A stretch of DNA of 32,388 bases from Actinomycetes bacterium (GCA_021793295.1 JAJYTA010000035.1:1-32388); one strand, 5' to 3'. Positions 7,639 through 16,135 are shown, numbered from the stretch's first letter. The notes: generated by a model not told the origin, from the sequence alone. Numbers and translations: made by a program.

Positions 7639-7717
7639 GCACCACGAGGACTTGTGCTGCATCACCATGCGAGTACGGGTGGTGTGGCAGGGAATTGGCA
7701 AGTGAACATGATCATTC
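7639..7717 (+). repeat. Dispersed 79-bp intergenic repeat, copy A
   Basis: This 79-bp element matches copy C (22383-22461) at 68 of 79 positions, including an identical final 31 nt. It matches copy B (13191-13269) more loosely. It contains a hairpin (GCATCAC with GTGGTGT, G-T pairs allowed) and ends with AGTGAACATGATCATTC. Its last 6 bp contain the final codon and stop codon of the minus-strand gene at 7712-8287. It lies between that gene and the convergent ArsR gene. Confidence 0.8.
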
Positions 7718-8287
7718 GGAGTCGCGAGGGCCGGGGTGGCGGGTCCAGGTCTCGTGGGTGGCGATGAACGCCGACGACAACGGGGCTTCGCCGCCACCGG
7801 TGATCTCGGGCCGGGCGAGGACGCGTGCGCCATCCACTTCGAGGGTGGCATCGGCGCAGAACGTGAGCAGGTTCGTCAGCGTCCACGCCGTGTCGCCGAG
7901 CTTCCAGCCCTCGACATGGCCCGGGCGTGACTCCAGCGGCTTGGTCAACGCCGCGATGACTGAGGAGCCGTCCGCGCCGGCCACGCGGACCCGGGCGGAG
8001 TCGGAGTGGATGTGCCAGTCGATGACGTCGCAGAAGACCGGATCGGCGATCGGCGGCAGCCCGTCCAGCTCGGGGAAATACCGGCTGAACGTGTCACCGA
8101 GCCACTGGCCGAGGGCGGGGTCGGGGGTGAGCAGCCGCACGGCTTCGTCGCCGTCCACCCACGCGAGGACGGCCACCCCCGGTCCGTGCACGCTCCACTC
8201 GGCCTCCCACAGCGAGACGAAGGCCGCCCGGGTCTGGGCGCGGTAGAACGTGGCGGCAGGGTTCGCGCCGATGAACTCGACAGACAT
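7712..8287 (-). CDS. Conserved-looking protein of unknown function
   Basis: I do not recognise this 191-residue protein. It is soluble, acidic and tryptophan-rich (FVSLWEAEWSVHGPGVAVLAWV near the start, DVIDWHIHSDSARVRVAG in the middle, TWTRHPG at the end). It has no signal peptide or TM segment and no clear catalytic motif. Its ATG at 8287 directly follows the stop of the acyl-CoA ligase gene (TGAATG on the minus strand), so the two are almost certainly co-translated and may act in one pathway. The last codon and stop fall inside repeat copy A, so the C-terminus may have been reset by that element. Confidence 0.75.
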   Translation of the reverse strand: MSVEFIGANPAATFYRAQTRAAFVSLWEAEWSVHGPGVAVLAWVDGDEAVRLLTPDPALGQWLGDTFSRYFPELDGLPPIADPVFCDVIDWHIHSDSARVRVAGADGSSVIAALTKPLESRPGHVEGWKLGDTAWTLTNLLTFCADATLEVDGARVLARPEITGGGEAPLSSAFIATHETWTRHPGPRDSE

Positions 8288-9916
8288 TCAGCCGAGCGTA
8301 GTGACGTTGAGGTCGTCGTGGGTGTAGGCCGTGCGAATGATCTTTTTGTCGAACTTGCCCACGCTGGTCTTCGGGATCTCGTCGACGACGGCCCAACGCT
8401 CCGGCAGCTGCCACGCGGCCACCTTGTTCGACAAGAACTCGTGCAACTCGCCCGGCTCGGCCTTCTGCCCCTCACGTAGTACCACCGCGGCCAGCGGGCG
8501 CTCGCCCCAGCGATCGTCGGGCACCCCGACGACGGCCGCCTCGGCCACGGCCGGGTGCCCCATCAGGTGACCCTCGAGCTCCACCGAGCTGATCCACTCA
8601 CCGCCGGACTTGATCACGTCCTTCACTCGATCGGTCAGCTTCAGGTAGCCGTCCGGGGTGATCGAACCGACGTCACCGGTCCGCAGCCAGCCTTCGCCGA
8701 AGTGCTCGTCGTCGTCCTCGCGGTAGTAGCTGCCGGTGATCCATGGGCCTCTCACCTCGACCTCGCCGACCGACTCGCCGTCCCAGCCGACGATGTCGCC
8801 GGTCGGGCCCACGAGGCGCGCCTCCACGGGGGCGACGAACCGCCCCTGGGTCAGTCGGTAGCGCGTCCTGTCCTCCCCGCTCGCGTGCGCCGGTGGCCGG
8901 GCCACCGTGCCGAGCGGGCTCATCTCCGTCATGCCCCAGGCGTGCACCATCGTGATGCCGCGCTCGTCGTAGGCCTGAAGCAACGCCGGCGGCACCGCCG
9001 CACCGCCCACGACCAGTTCGGTCAGCGACGACACGTCGACCTCGGGATGGTCATCGAGGTGCTGCTGCAGACCCGCCCAGACCGTCGGAACGCCGGCGCC
9101 CTTGTTCGGCCGGGCCTCGGCGATGAACCGGGCCAGCGGCTCCGGCGTCAGGTACTGGCCGGGCATCGCCAGCGAGCTGCCGGTCAGGAAAGCGGCATAC
9201 GGCAGGCCCCAGCCCAGCACGTGGAACTGCGGCACCACGGTGAGGACGAGGTCACCTGAACTCAGCCCGAAGACGTCCGGTGCCGGCAGTGCGAGGGCAT
9301 GCAGATAGATCGAGCGGTGGCTGTAGACGACACCCTTCGGATGGCCAGTCGTGCCGGAGGTGTAACACATCGCGGCCGCTGTACGTTCGTCCACGTCCGG
9401 CCAGGCGAACTCGGCCGGCGCGGCCGCGAGCAGCTGGTCGTAGTCGTGGATGCCGACCCCGCTGCCTTCGAGAACCGACCGGTCGGCCGGTCCGCACACG
9501 ATCACGTGGCGCACGCTCTTCAGCGACGGCAGCAGCTTGGCGAAGCCGGCCAGCAGCGTGTTGTCGACGATGACGACGCGATCGTTCGCGTGATTGGCGA
9601 TGAACGCGATCTGCTCCGGGAACAGCCGGATGTTCAACGGGTGCACCACTGCGCCCATCGACGGCACCGCCAGGTAGGCCTCGACGTGCTCGGCGTTGTT
9701 CCACATGAACGTGGCGACCCGGTCGCCGGGCGAGATCCCCAGCGCCTGCAGCGCACCAGCGAGTCGTGCGGCCCGCTCACCCGTCTCGGCGAAGGTGACC
9801 GAACGCGGACCCTCGTCAGTCGCCGTCACGATGCGGCTGCCGCCGTGCAATCCAGCTCCGTGGTCCAGCAGTCGCCGGATCTGCAGTGGAACGTCCATCA
9901 TCGTGCTCTCGGCCAC
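8288..9916 (-). CDS. AMP-binding acyl-CoA synthetase (long-chain fatty acid-CoA ligase type)
   Basis: This 542-residue member of the ANL adenylation superfamily activates a carboxylic acid with ATP and transfers it to CoA. The motifs are the P-loop YTSGTTGHPKGVVYSH (about 187-202), the aromatic/Gly core HAWGMTEMSP, the nucleotide-binding GEGWLRTGDVG, the hinge LKLTDRVKDVIKSGGEWIS and the C-terminal catalytic lysine in PKTSVGKFDKK. The overall length and the WGMTEMSP core fit medium- to long-chain fatty acid ligases. The exact acid is not decidable. The GTG at 9916 follows GGGAGGG at good spacing. ATG codons five and six codons in are alternatives. It is coupled to the downstream unknown gene. 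Confidence 0.9.
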   Translation of the reverse strand: MAESTMMDVPLQIRRLLDHGAGLHGGSRIVTATDEGPRSVTFAETGERAARLAGALQALGISPGDRVATFMWNNAEHVEAYLAVPSMGAVVHPLNIRLFPEQIAFIANHANDRVVIVDNTLLAGFAKLLPSLKSVRHVIVCGPADRSVLEGSGVGIHDYDQLLAAAPAEFAWPDVDERTAAAMCYTSGTTGHPKGVVYSHRSIYLHALALPAPDVFGLSSGDLVLTVVPQFHVLGWGLPYAAFLTGSSLAMPGQYLTPEPLARFIAEARPNKGAGVPTVWAGLQQHLDDHPEVDVSSLTELVVGGAAVPPALLQAYDERGITMVHAWGMTEMSPLGTVARPPAHASGEDRTRYRLTQGRFVAPVEARLVGPTGDIVGWDGESVGEVEVRGPWITGSYYREDDDEHFGEGWLRTGDVGSITPDGYLKLTDRVKDVIKSGGEWISSVELEGHLMGHPAVAEAAVVGVPDDRWGERPLAAVVLREGQKAEPGELHEFLSNKVAAWQLPERWAVVDEIPKTSVGKFDKKIIRTAYTHDDLNVTTLG

Positions 9917-10113
9917 GACACCCTCCCCATCGAGGACACGCCAGCCGGCGGTTCGACGCCGACGTCTGCGCTCAACCCTGCCGCAGATTACGCGGACGGG
10001 GAAGCCGCGAACCCGAATCGCGGAGACATCACCGGATGTGCTGGCCGATAGTCGTGCATCCGATCGGCGAATTCTGTGCGGGTTTACGGCGACGACACAT
10101 CGCGCCCGGTCCA

Positions 10114-10151
10114 GTCACCAGGTCGTAACGCGGGGCGCGGCTACCCGAAAC
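10114..10151 (+). promoter_or_regulatory. Probable GlnR binding site upstream of amtB
   Basis: GTCAC (10114-10118), GTAAC (10125-10129) and GAAAC (10147-10151) fall at the exact 11-bp and 22-bp steps of the actinobacterial GlnR consensus gTnAC-N6-GaAAC-N6-gTnAC-N6-GaAAC. The third element (10136-10140, CGCGG) does not match. The position, about 53 bp before the start of an ammonium transporter gene, is where GlnR sites are expected. This is inference from spacing and context. Confidence 0.55.
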
Positions 10152-10204
10152 GTTCGTCGTCGAATCTGGTGCCCTTTCCGGCTCAGGAGGGATGTGGCAC
10201 TCAG

Positions 10205-11467
10205 ATGGATACCGGAGACACTGCCTGGATTCTCGTGTCCACGGCGCTGGTGATGCTCATGACCCCTGGGCTCGCCCTGTTCTACGGCGGGATGGTGCGG
10301 GCCAAGAGCGTCATCAACATGATGATGATGAGCTTCGGGGCGCTCGGCGTCGTCAGCGTGCTGTGGATCATCGTCGGCTACTCGGTGGCCTACGGCGAGA
10401 GCATCGGCGGCGTGCTGGGCAATCCGGGTGACTACTTCGGCCTGGCGGGGCTCATCGGCGCGGGCGAGGGCATCCCCACGCTCGTCGACGTCGGTTTTCA
10501 GGCCATGTTCGCCGTCATCACCGTCGCCCTCATCTCCGGCTCGATCGCCGACCGGGCGAACTTCTGGACCTGGCTGCTCTTCGCCGCGATCTGGATGGCG
10601 GTCGTCTACTCTCCCGTGGCGCACTGGGTGTGGGGTGCCGGTGGCTGGATCGGCGACGAGCTCGGCGCGGTCGACTTCGCCGGTGGAACAGCGGTGCACA
10701 TCAACGCCGGTGCTGCCGGACTGGCCCTGGCGCTCGTCCTCGGCCGTCGTCGCGACTTCGCCAGGGGCTCGCACCGGCCGCACAACCTGCCGCTGGTGAT
10801 GCTCGGCGCCGGGCTGTTGTGGTTCGGCTGGTTCGGATTCAACGCGGGTTCGGCTTACGGGGCGAACGCCGATGCCGGTCTCGCTCTGGTCAACACGATC
10901 GGAGCGACGGCGGCCGCCCTGCTCGGCTGGATCATCGTCGAGAAGCTGCGCGACGGCCACGCGACGTCGATGGGCGCGGCATCCGGCGTGGTCGCCGGCC
11001 TGGTGGCCATCACGCCCGCGTGTGGCGCATTGAGCCCGATGATGGCGCTGGTGCTCGGCGCGGTGGCCGGCGTCGTGTGCTCGCTGACGGTCAGCTTGAA
11101 GTTCCGGTTGCGCTACGACGACTCGCTGGACGTCGTGGGTGTGCACCTGGTGGGCGGCCTCGTCGGCACCGTCGCCATCGGATTCCTGGCCACGGCCGAG
11201 GCACCGGACGGCGTCGACGGGCTGTTCTACGGTGGTGGCGTCGACCTGGTCGGCCGGCAGGTCGTGGGCGCAGGCGCCGTGCTGATCTACTCGTTCGCCG
11301 TGACGTACGCCATCGGCTGGCTGCTGCAGCGCACTATCGGCTTCCGCGTCGACAGCCACCACGAAGCCGTCGGCGTCGACCGGATCCACCACGGGGAGTC
11401 CGGCTACGAGATCGACCAGGTCCAGATCGACGAGGAGGTCGTCGCCCGGGTCTCGTCAGCCCCCTGA
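10205..11467 (+). CDS. amtB: Ammonium transporter
   Basis: This 420-residue Amt/Rh channel has about eleven hydrophobic segments. It carries the N-terminal ALFYGGMVRAKSVINMMMMS, the twin pore histidines at about H165 (TAVHINAG) and H314 (GVHLVGG), and the family motif SPVAHWVWG. It conducts ammonium/ammonia across the membrane. The ATG at 10205 follows AGGAGGG (10185-10191), at a rather long 13-nt spacing. An in-frame extension upstream lacks conserved sequence. A probable GlnR box precedes the gene, consistent with induction when nitrogen is short. No glnK (PII) or glnD gene follows, although they often accompany amtB. The next gene is an aldehyde dehydrogenase. The C-terminal cytoplasmic tail (about 385-420) is present for PII contact. 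Confidence 0.95.
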   Translation: MDTGDTAWILVSTALVMLMTPGLALFYGGMVRAKSVINMMMMSFGALGVVSVLWIIVGYSVAYGESIGGVLGNPGDYFGLAGLIGAGEGIPTLVDVGFQAMFAVITVALISGSIADRANFWTWLLFAAIWMAVVYSPVAHWVWGAGGWIGDELGAVDFAGGTAVHINAGAAGLALALVLGRRRDFARGSHRPHNLPLVMLGAGLLWFGWFGFNAGSAYGANADAGLALVNTIGATAAALLGWIIVEKLRDGHATSMGAASGVVAGLVAITPACGALSPMMALVLGAVAGVVCSLTVSLKFRLRYDDSLDVVGVHLVGGLVGTVAIGFLATAEAPDGVDGLFYGGGVDLVGRQVVGAGAVLIYSFAVTYAIGWLLQRTIGFRVDSHHEAVGVDRIHHGESGYEIDQVQIDEEVVARVSSAP

Positions 11468-11538
11468 CCTGCTCGCTCACCCGGCGTCTATCGTGAGGGG
11501 TTCATGAACCGAGCTCTGCGAGAAGGTGACGTCGTCTG

Positions 11539-13143
11539 ATGACCGTGGCCAACGAAACCGTGCGCTTGACCGGGAACCTCATCATCGGGTCCGAGGAGAT
11601 CCGCGGCGACCAAGGAGAGTTCGCCGCCGTCGATCCGCGCACCGGCGACACGCTCGAACCGTCGTACGGCCTCGGCGGCGCGGCAGAGGTCGAACGTGCC
11701 GCGGTACTGGCGAGCGAGGCGTTCGCGACGTACCGGCAGACCGACAGCGAGACGCGGGCCGCGTTCCTTGACACCATCGCCGAGCAGATCGAGGCGCTCG
11801 GTGACCAACTGATCGACCGAGTGCAGGCGGAGTCCGGGCTGCCGCGGGCGCGGGTCGAGTCCGAGCGGGCCCGCACCACCAACCAGCTGCGCCTGTTCGC
11901 CGCGGTGGTGCGAGAAGGAAGCTGGCGCCGGGTGCGGGTGGACCCCGCTCAGCCGGACCGAGCCCCGTTGCCCCGCCCGGACATCCGGCAGCGATCCATC
12001 CCGCTCGGGCCCGTCGCGGTGTTCGGGGCCAGCAACTTCCCACTCGCCTTCTCCGTCGCCGGCGGCGACACCGCGTCCGCGCTGGCCGCCGGGTGCCCGG
12101 TGGTGGTGAAGGCGCACGAGGCACACCCCGGGACGTCCGAACTCGTCGGGCGGGCGATCCGCGCGGCCGTCAGCGCGCACGACCTGCCGGAGGGGACGTT
12201 CTCGCTGCTGTACGGCACCGGGCCCGGCCTGGGGACGGCGCTGGTCACCGACCCGCGGATCAAGGCCGTCGGCTTCACCGGCTCCAGGTCGGCCGGGTTG
12301 GCGCTGGTGGCTGCCGCTGCCGGCAGGCCGGAGCCGATCCCCGTCTACGCGGAGATGTCCAGCGTCAACCCGGTGTTCCTGCTGCCCGGCGCGCTTCGTG
12401 AGCGAGCCGGCGACATCGGCCGCGGCTACGTCGCGTCGGTCACCACCGGCGTTGGCCAGCTGTGCACGAGTCCCGGATTGGTGTTCGTCCACGACGGACC
12501 CGACGCCGACACGTTCGTCGCCGCTGCCGCCGAAGCCCTCGAGCAGGTGCCGGCGGCGCCGATGCTGACGCAAGGGATCCGGGACGGGTACGACCAGGGT
12601 GTGCAGGCGCTGGCCGGGCACGACCAGGTCGCACAGGTCGCCGCTGGCGGCGTGGACGACAGCATCGCGTGCGGCGGGCAGGCCCGGCTGTTCACCACCA
12701 CCGGTGCGGCGTTCCTCGCTGACCGCTCGCTGTCCCAAGAGGTCTTCGGCGCCGCTTCCCTGGTGGTGCGGGTCCGCGACGACGCCGAGCTCGACCAGAT
12801 CATCGACGCGCTGGAAGGCCAGCTCACCGCTGCCGTCCACGCGAGCCCGGACGACTACGACCGGGCCCGCGAGCTGCTGGCGGCGCTGGAGCTCAAGGCC
12901 GGGCGGGTCCTGTTCAACGGCTGGCCGACCGGTGTCGAAGTCGGCCATGCCATGGTCCACGGCGGCCCCTTCCCCGCCACGTCGGCGCCGGCCACGACGT
13001 CGGTCGGCACCCGCGCCATCGAGCGGTTCTTGCGACCGGTCGCCTACCAGGACGTACCGGCGGACTTGCAGCCGGCGGAGGTGCGCGACGACAACCCGCT
13101 CGATCTGTGGCGGCGCGTCGACGGCCAGCTGGGCCGGCACTGA
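11539..13143 (+). CDS. Aldehyde dehydrogenase, alpha-ketoglutaric semialdehyde dehydrogenase type
   Basis: This 534-residue NAD(P)+-dependent aldehyde dehydrogenase has the catalytic cysteine at about 309 (VGQLCTSPG), the general-base glutamate at about 272 (YAEMSSVNP), cofactor motif GFTGS and core FGASNFPLAFSVAGGDTASAL. The sequence style around Cys and Glu (MSSVNP, GQLCTSPG) and the lack of the usual VTLELGGK/GQ-C patterns fit the 2,5-dioxovalerate dehydrogenase branch, which makes 2-oxoglutarate during sugar-acid or hydroxyproline breakdown. No companion dehydratase is nearby, so the pathway is inferred from family only. ATG 11539 has AAGGTGA (11522-11528) upstream and overlaps the stop of an 11-codon reading frame (11504-11539). 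Confidence 0.88.
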   Translation: MTVANETVRLTGNLIIGSEEIRGDQGEFAAVDPRTGDTLEPSYGLGGAAEVERAAVLASEAFATYRQTDSETRAAFLDTIAEQIEALGDQLIDRVQAESGLPRARVESERARTTNQLRLFAAVVREGSWRRVRVDPAQPDRAPLPRPDIRQRSIPLGPVAVFGASNFPLAFSVAGGDTASALAAGCPVVVKAHEAHPGTSELVGRAIRAAVSAHDLPEGTFSLLYGTGPGLGTALVTDPRIKAVGFTGSRSAGLALVAAAAGRPEPIPVYAEMSSVNPVFLLPGALRERAGDIGRGYVASVTTGVGQLCTSPGLVFVHDGPDADTFVAAAAEALEQVPAAPMLTQGIRDGYDQGVQALAGHDQVAQVAAGGVDDSIACGGQARLFTTTGAAFLADRSLSQEVFGAASLVVRVRDDAELDQIIDALEGQLTAAVHASPDDYDRARELLAALELKAGRVLFNGWPTGVEVGHAMVHGGPFPATSAPATTSVGTRAIERFLRPVAYQDVPADLQPAEVRDDNPLDLWRRVDGQLGRH

Positions 13144-13190
13144 GCCGGATCGCGACGGAGGGTCCCGGCATGACGTTTCCGCATGCCGGG

Positions 13191-13269
13191 GCACCACCAG
13201 GCGTTGTGTCGCATCACGAGGCGTGTAGGGGTGGTGGGGCAGGCGAATGCCTAGTGAACATGATCATTT
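13191..13269 (+). repeat. Dispersed 79-bp intergenic repeat, copy B
   Basis: This is the most divergent of the three equal-length copies. It keeps the starting GCACCAC, a hairpin (CATCAC with GTGGTG) and the closing AGTGAACATGATCATT, with GAATGCCT where the others have GAATTGGCA. Its right end lies 24 bp before the nitrilase start, so unlike copies A and C it faces the 5' end of a gene. Confidence 0.75.
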
Positions 13270-13293
13270 GAGGCCAGTGGGCAGAATGGCGGT

Positions 13294-14091
13294 ATGCGAG
13301 TAGCTCTCACCCAGCTGGCGGCCGGGGTCGACACCGAGCGCAATGTCGACGACATCCGGCGGCTCACGGCCGACCTGGACGCGGACCTGATCGTGTTTCC
13401 CGAGGCGGTGATGCACGACTTCGGTGATCCGGCCACGCCGCTGGGGCCGGTGGCACAACCGGTGGACGGCCCGTTCGTCGCGGCCCTGACCGCCATCGCG
13501 CACGAGCGTGACGCCGTCGTCGTCGCCGGGATGTTCGAGAGCTCACCGGACCCCGACCGTCCCTACAACACCCTCGTCGCGGTCGCCCCGGACGGCGACG
13601 TCATCGGCACCTACCGCAAAGCCCACCTGTACGACTCGTTCGGCTACCGCGAGTCCGACCGCCTCGCCGCAGGTGACCCGGTCCCGGCGCTCGTCGAGGT
13701 CGACGGTCTCAAGCTCGGCCTGCTGACCTGCTACGACCTCCGTTTCCCGGAGCAGTCGCGGGCGTTGGTCGAAGCCGGGGCGGACGTGCTCGTCATCCCG
13801 GCCGCCTGGGTGCGCGGGCCGCTCAAAGAGGACCACTGGGAGACCCTGCTGCGCGCCCGCGCCATCGAGAACACCGTCTACGTCGCAGCCGCGGCCCAGT
13901 GCGGGAAGGCGTACTGCGGCCGGAGCATGCTCGTGGACCCGATGGGGGTCGCCGTGGCCGCCCTGGGCGCGGACGAAGGCATCATCGTGTCCACCGTCGA
14001 AGCCGACCGGATCGCCACCGCCCGCGACCGCAACCCCGCCTTGCGCCACCGGCGCCCGTGGCCGACGCTGACGGCTGCGGCAGGTCCGTGA
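13294..14091 (+). CDS. Carbon-nitrogen hydrolase (nitrilase superfamily, Nit1/Nit2 type)
   Basis: This 265-residue enzyme carries the Glu-Lys-Cys triad of the nitrilase superfamily: E37 (VFPEAV), K109 (YRKAHLYD) and C146 (LTCYDLRFPE). The YRKxHLYD and CYDLRFPE forms are those of the Nit1/Nit2 branch. This branch includes omega-amidase and deaminated-glutathione amidase, which repair or deamidate small cytosolic amides, so that role is more likely than true nitrile hydrolysis. ATG 13294 follows CAGAAT (13282-13287) by 6 nt, possibly a leaderless promoter. The last codons overlap the mobA start (GTGA), so the two are one transcript. Confidence 0.88.
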   Translation: MRVALTQLAAGVDTERNVDDIRRLTADLDADLIVFPEAVMHDFGDPATPLGPVAQPVDGPFVAALTAIAHERDAVVVAGMFESSPDPDRPYNTLVAVAPDGDVIGTYRKAHLYDSFGYRESDRLAAGDPVPALVEVDGLKLGLLTCYDLRFPEQSRALVEAGADVLVIPAAWVRGPLKEDHWETLLRARAIENTVYVAAAAQCGKAYCGRSMLVDPMGVAVAALGADEGIIVSTVEADRIATARDRNPALRHRRPWPTLTAAAGP

Positions 14092-14705
14092 CGACGCGCT
14101 GGAGCGCGGTGATCCTGGCCGGCGGAGCGGGGCGCAGGCTCGGCGGACGCGACAAGCCGGCCATCGTCGTCGGCGGGCGCACCCTTCTCGACCGTGCCGT
14201 CGAGGCATGCGCAGGCTCGGCCGAAGTCGTGGTCGTCGGACCGCAACGCTCGACCGCACGGCCGGTGCGGTGGACGCGCGAGGATCCTCCCGGCAGCGGT
14301 CCCTTGGCCGCCCTGCACACCGGCCTGACGGCGACGACGACAGCGCCGGATGTCGTGGTGGTGCTGGCCGCGGACCTGCCATCGATCACCGCAGCACAGG
14401 TCGCACGGCTGATCGACGCGCTGGAATCTGCCGACGACGCCGACGCCGCCCTCGCGGCCGACGCCGGCGGCCGGGTCCAGCCACTGGTGGGCGCGTACCG
14501 GGCGGAGGCGCTGCGGGCCGCTGTGATCGCCATCAGCGATCCGCGTGATCAAGCCTTCCATCGGGTACTGCCCAGACTGACCGTGATCACGGTTGCTGAC
14601 CTTCCCGGCACATCGGATATCGACACCCCGGACGACCTGGCACGATGGCAGACTCGGCCCGGACGAGCGGAGACGGAGGAGATCGACGTGGAGCGTGAGC
14701 ACTGA
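14088..14705 (+). CDS. mobA: Molybdenum cofactor guanylyltransferase
   Basis: This 205-residue nucleotidyltransferase attaches GMP to molybdopterin. The N-terminal nucleotide loop is LAGGAGRRLGGRDKP (LAGGxxxRxGxDK). PGSGPLAALHTGL follows, and the metal-binding region is LAADLPSITAAQV. The C-terminal SDIDTPDDL is also typical of the family. The GTG at 14088 overlaps the nitrilase stop (GTGA), which fixes the start. A longer in-frame reading is a shadow of the nitrilase gene. The stop overlaps the DUF6457 gene (TGATG). No molybdoenzyme is seen in the window. A related nucleotidyltransferase function cannot be ruled out, but motif and partner support MobA. Confidence 0.88.
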   Translation: MTTRWSAVILAGGAGRRLGGRDKPAIVVGGRTLLDRAVEACAGSAEVVVVGPQRSTARPVRWTREDPPGSGPLAALHTGLTATTTAPDVVVVLAADLPSITAAQVARLIDALESADDADAALAADAGGRVQPLVGAYRAEALRAAVIAISDPRDQAFHRVLPRLTVITVADLPGTSDIDTPDDLARWQTRPGRAETEEIDVEREH

Positions 14706-14977
14706 TGGAAGCCTGGGTCAGCGCACTGTGTGAGCAACTCGGTGTCCCGGTGGACGACGTCGACGTGGGCGGCATCCTGGATCTCGCCAAAGACGCCGCG
14801 CACAACGTCGAACGCCCGGCCGCGCCGGTCACGGCGTTCGTCGCGGGATACGCCGCGGCCCTGCGCGGCGGCGGGGACGCCGCGGTCACGTCGTCGCTCG
14901 ACACCGCGGGCGAGTTGGCCCGCGACTGGGGCGCCGGGCCGGCCGCTCCCGACGCCGCGACCCCGCCATTGTCGTGA
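14705..14977 (+). CDS. DUF6457-type small protein, MobA partner
   Basis: This 90-residue helical protein (WVSALCEQLGVP...ILDLAKDAAHNVERPAAPVTAFVAGYAAAL) looks like the DUF6457 domain. That domain is found beside MobA or fused to its C-terminus in actinobacteria. Its start overlaps the mobA stop (TGATG), so the two are translationally coupled. Its biochemical role is not known. From context it probably assists molybdenum cofactor maturation or delivery. The C-terminal 15 residues are Pro/Ala-rich and probably disordered. Confidence 0.75.
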   Translation: MEAWVSALCEQLGVPVDDVDVGGILDLAKDAAHNVERPAAPVTAFVAGYAAALRGGGDAAVTSSLDTAGELARDWGAGPAAPDAATPPLS

Positions 14978-15031
14978 CACGAGGGTGAGCACCCGCGCGA
15001 GCGCGATGTACGTCGACTAGCGTCAGCAACC

Positions 15032-16135
15032 GTGGAGACCAAAGGCTCCGTCCACCTGCCGACGATGGACGAGGAGGTCGACCCGCTTCGGCAGTTCGGC
15101 AAGCGGGTCGTGATCGCCATCGGCGTCCTGATCGCGGCGGCGCTGCTCGTGTGGCTGGACCGCGACGGCTACAACGACGACGTCGACGGCCGGGTCAGCC
15201 TGCTCGATGCCTTCTACTACACCACCGTGTCGCTGTCGACGACCGGCTACGGCGACATCTCGCCGGTCACACCCCAGTCGCGGCTGATCAACATCGTTTT
15301 CATCACGCCGCTGCGGGTGATGTTCCTGATCATCCTGATCGGCACCACGCTGGAGACCCTGACCGCCCGCAGCCGGGAACAGATGCGGCTCAATCGCTGG
15401 AGGAAGAAGTTGCGCGATCACACGGTCGTGATCGGCTACGGGGTCAAGGGACGTAGCGCGGTGGCGACTCTGCTGGCCAACGAGATCTCGGCCGAGTCCG
15501 TGGTCGTCGTCGATCCCAATCCCGCGGCGATCGCCGAGGCGAACCACGCCGGCCTCGTCGCGGTCCACGGCGATGGCACGCGGGCCGACGTACTCCGCCG
15601 CGCCCACGTGCCCACGGCGCGCAGCATCATCATCAGCACCGCGCGCGACGATGCCGCCGTCCTGACGACGCTCACCTGTCGTCAGCTCAACCCGGACGCG
15701 GAGATCATCGTGTCGGTCCGCGAAGCCGACAACGTCAACCTGGTTCGCCAGAGCGGCGCGAACGAGATCGTGACGTCGTCGGACGCCGTGGGCCGCATCC
15801 TCGGACTGGCGACCGTCAGTCCCGCACTGGGGCACGTACTCGAAGACCTGACCACGTCGGGCACGGGCCTCGAAGTCGCCGAGCGGGTCGTGACGCCGCG
15901 CGAGGAGGGCAAGCAGCCGCGACAGCTCAACGACCTCGTCGTGGCCGTCATCCGCGACGGCGCCGAGTTGCCGTTCCACTCGCCGGCCATCGGACACCTC
16001 GTGCGGGGCGACCGGCTGATCGTGGTTCGTGCCTCCGGGGACTTTCCGTGGGCGCGGCGGTCAGGCAGCCCGGCTGCCGACGACGAGGCCACGACCGAAC
16101 CCGGCGATCCCGCCGACCGCCCACCGGGCATTTGA
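15032..16135 (+). CDS. Two-TM potassium channel with RCK/TrkA-N domain
   Basis: This 367-residue protein has TM1 (about 23-42), a pore helix with the K+ selectivity filter TTGYGD (70-75), TM2 (about 84-106) and a cytoplasmic RCK module. The RCK module starts HTVVIGYGVKGRSA (Rossmann GxGxxG) and has an acidic VVDPN strand end. A TrkA-C-like part follows (about 265-340). It should form tetrameric K+ channels gated by a ligand such as a nucleotide, Ca2+ or cAMP, as in MthK-like channels. The last 30 residues are Pro/acidic and unstructured. The GTG at 15032 stands 8 nt after TAGCGT (15018-15023), consistent with a leaderless start. The downstream oxidoreductase gene begins 10 bp after the stop. 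Confidence 0.9.
   Translation: METKGSVHLPTMDEEVDPLRQFGKRVVIAIGVLIAAALLVWLDRDGYNDDVDGRVSLLDAFYYTTVSLSTTGYGDISPVTPQSRLINIVFITPLRVMFLIILIGTTLETLTARSREQMRLNRWRKKLRDHTVVIGYGVKGRSAVATLLANEISAESVVVVDPNPAAIAEANHAGLVAVHGDGTRADVLRRAHVPTARSIIISTARDDAAVLTTLTCRQLNPDAEIIVSVREADNVNLVRQSGANEIVTSSDAVGRILGLATVSPALGHVLEDLTTSGTGLEVAERVVTPREEGKQPRQLNDLVVAVIRDGAELPFHSPAIGHLVRGDRLIVVRASGDFPWARRSGSPAADDEATTEPGDPADRPPGI

Noticed and set aside
10115-11392. 425-codon open minus-strand frame over amtB
   Set aside because: It is a His/Asp/Gln-rich shadow of the transporter gene, with no hydrophobic or catalytic pattern.
11488-13197. 569-codon open frame on the minus strand
   Set aside because: It is the antisense shadow of the aldehyde dehydrogenase gene. 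Its translation is low-complexity Arg/Gly/Asp/His-rich with no domain.
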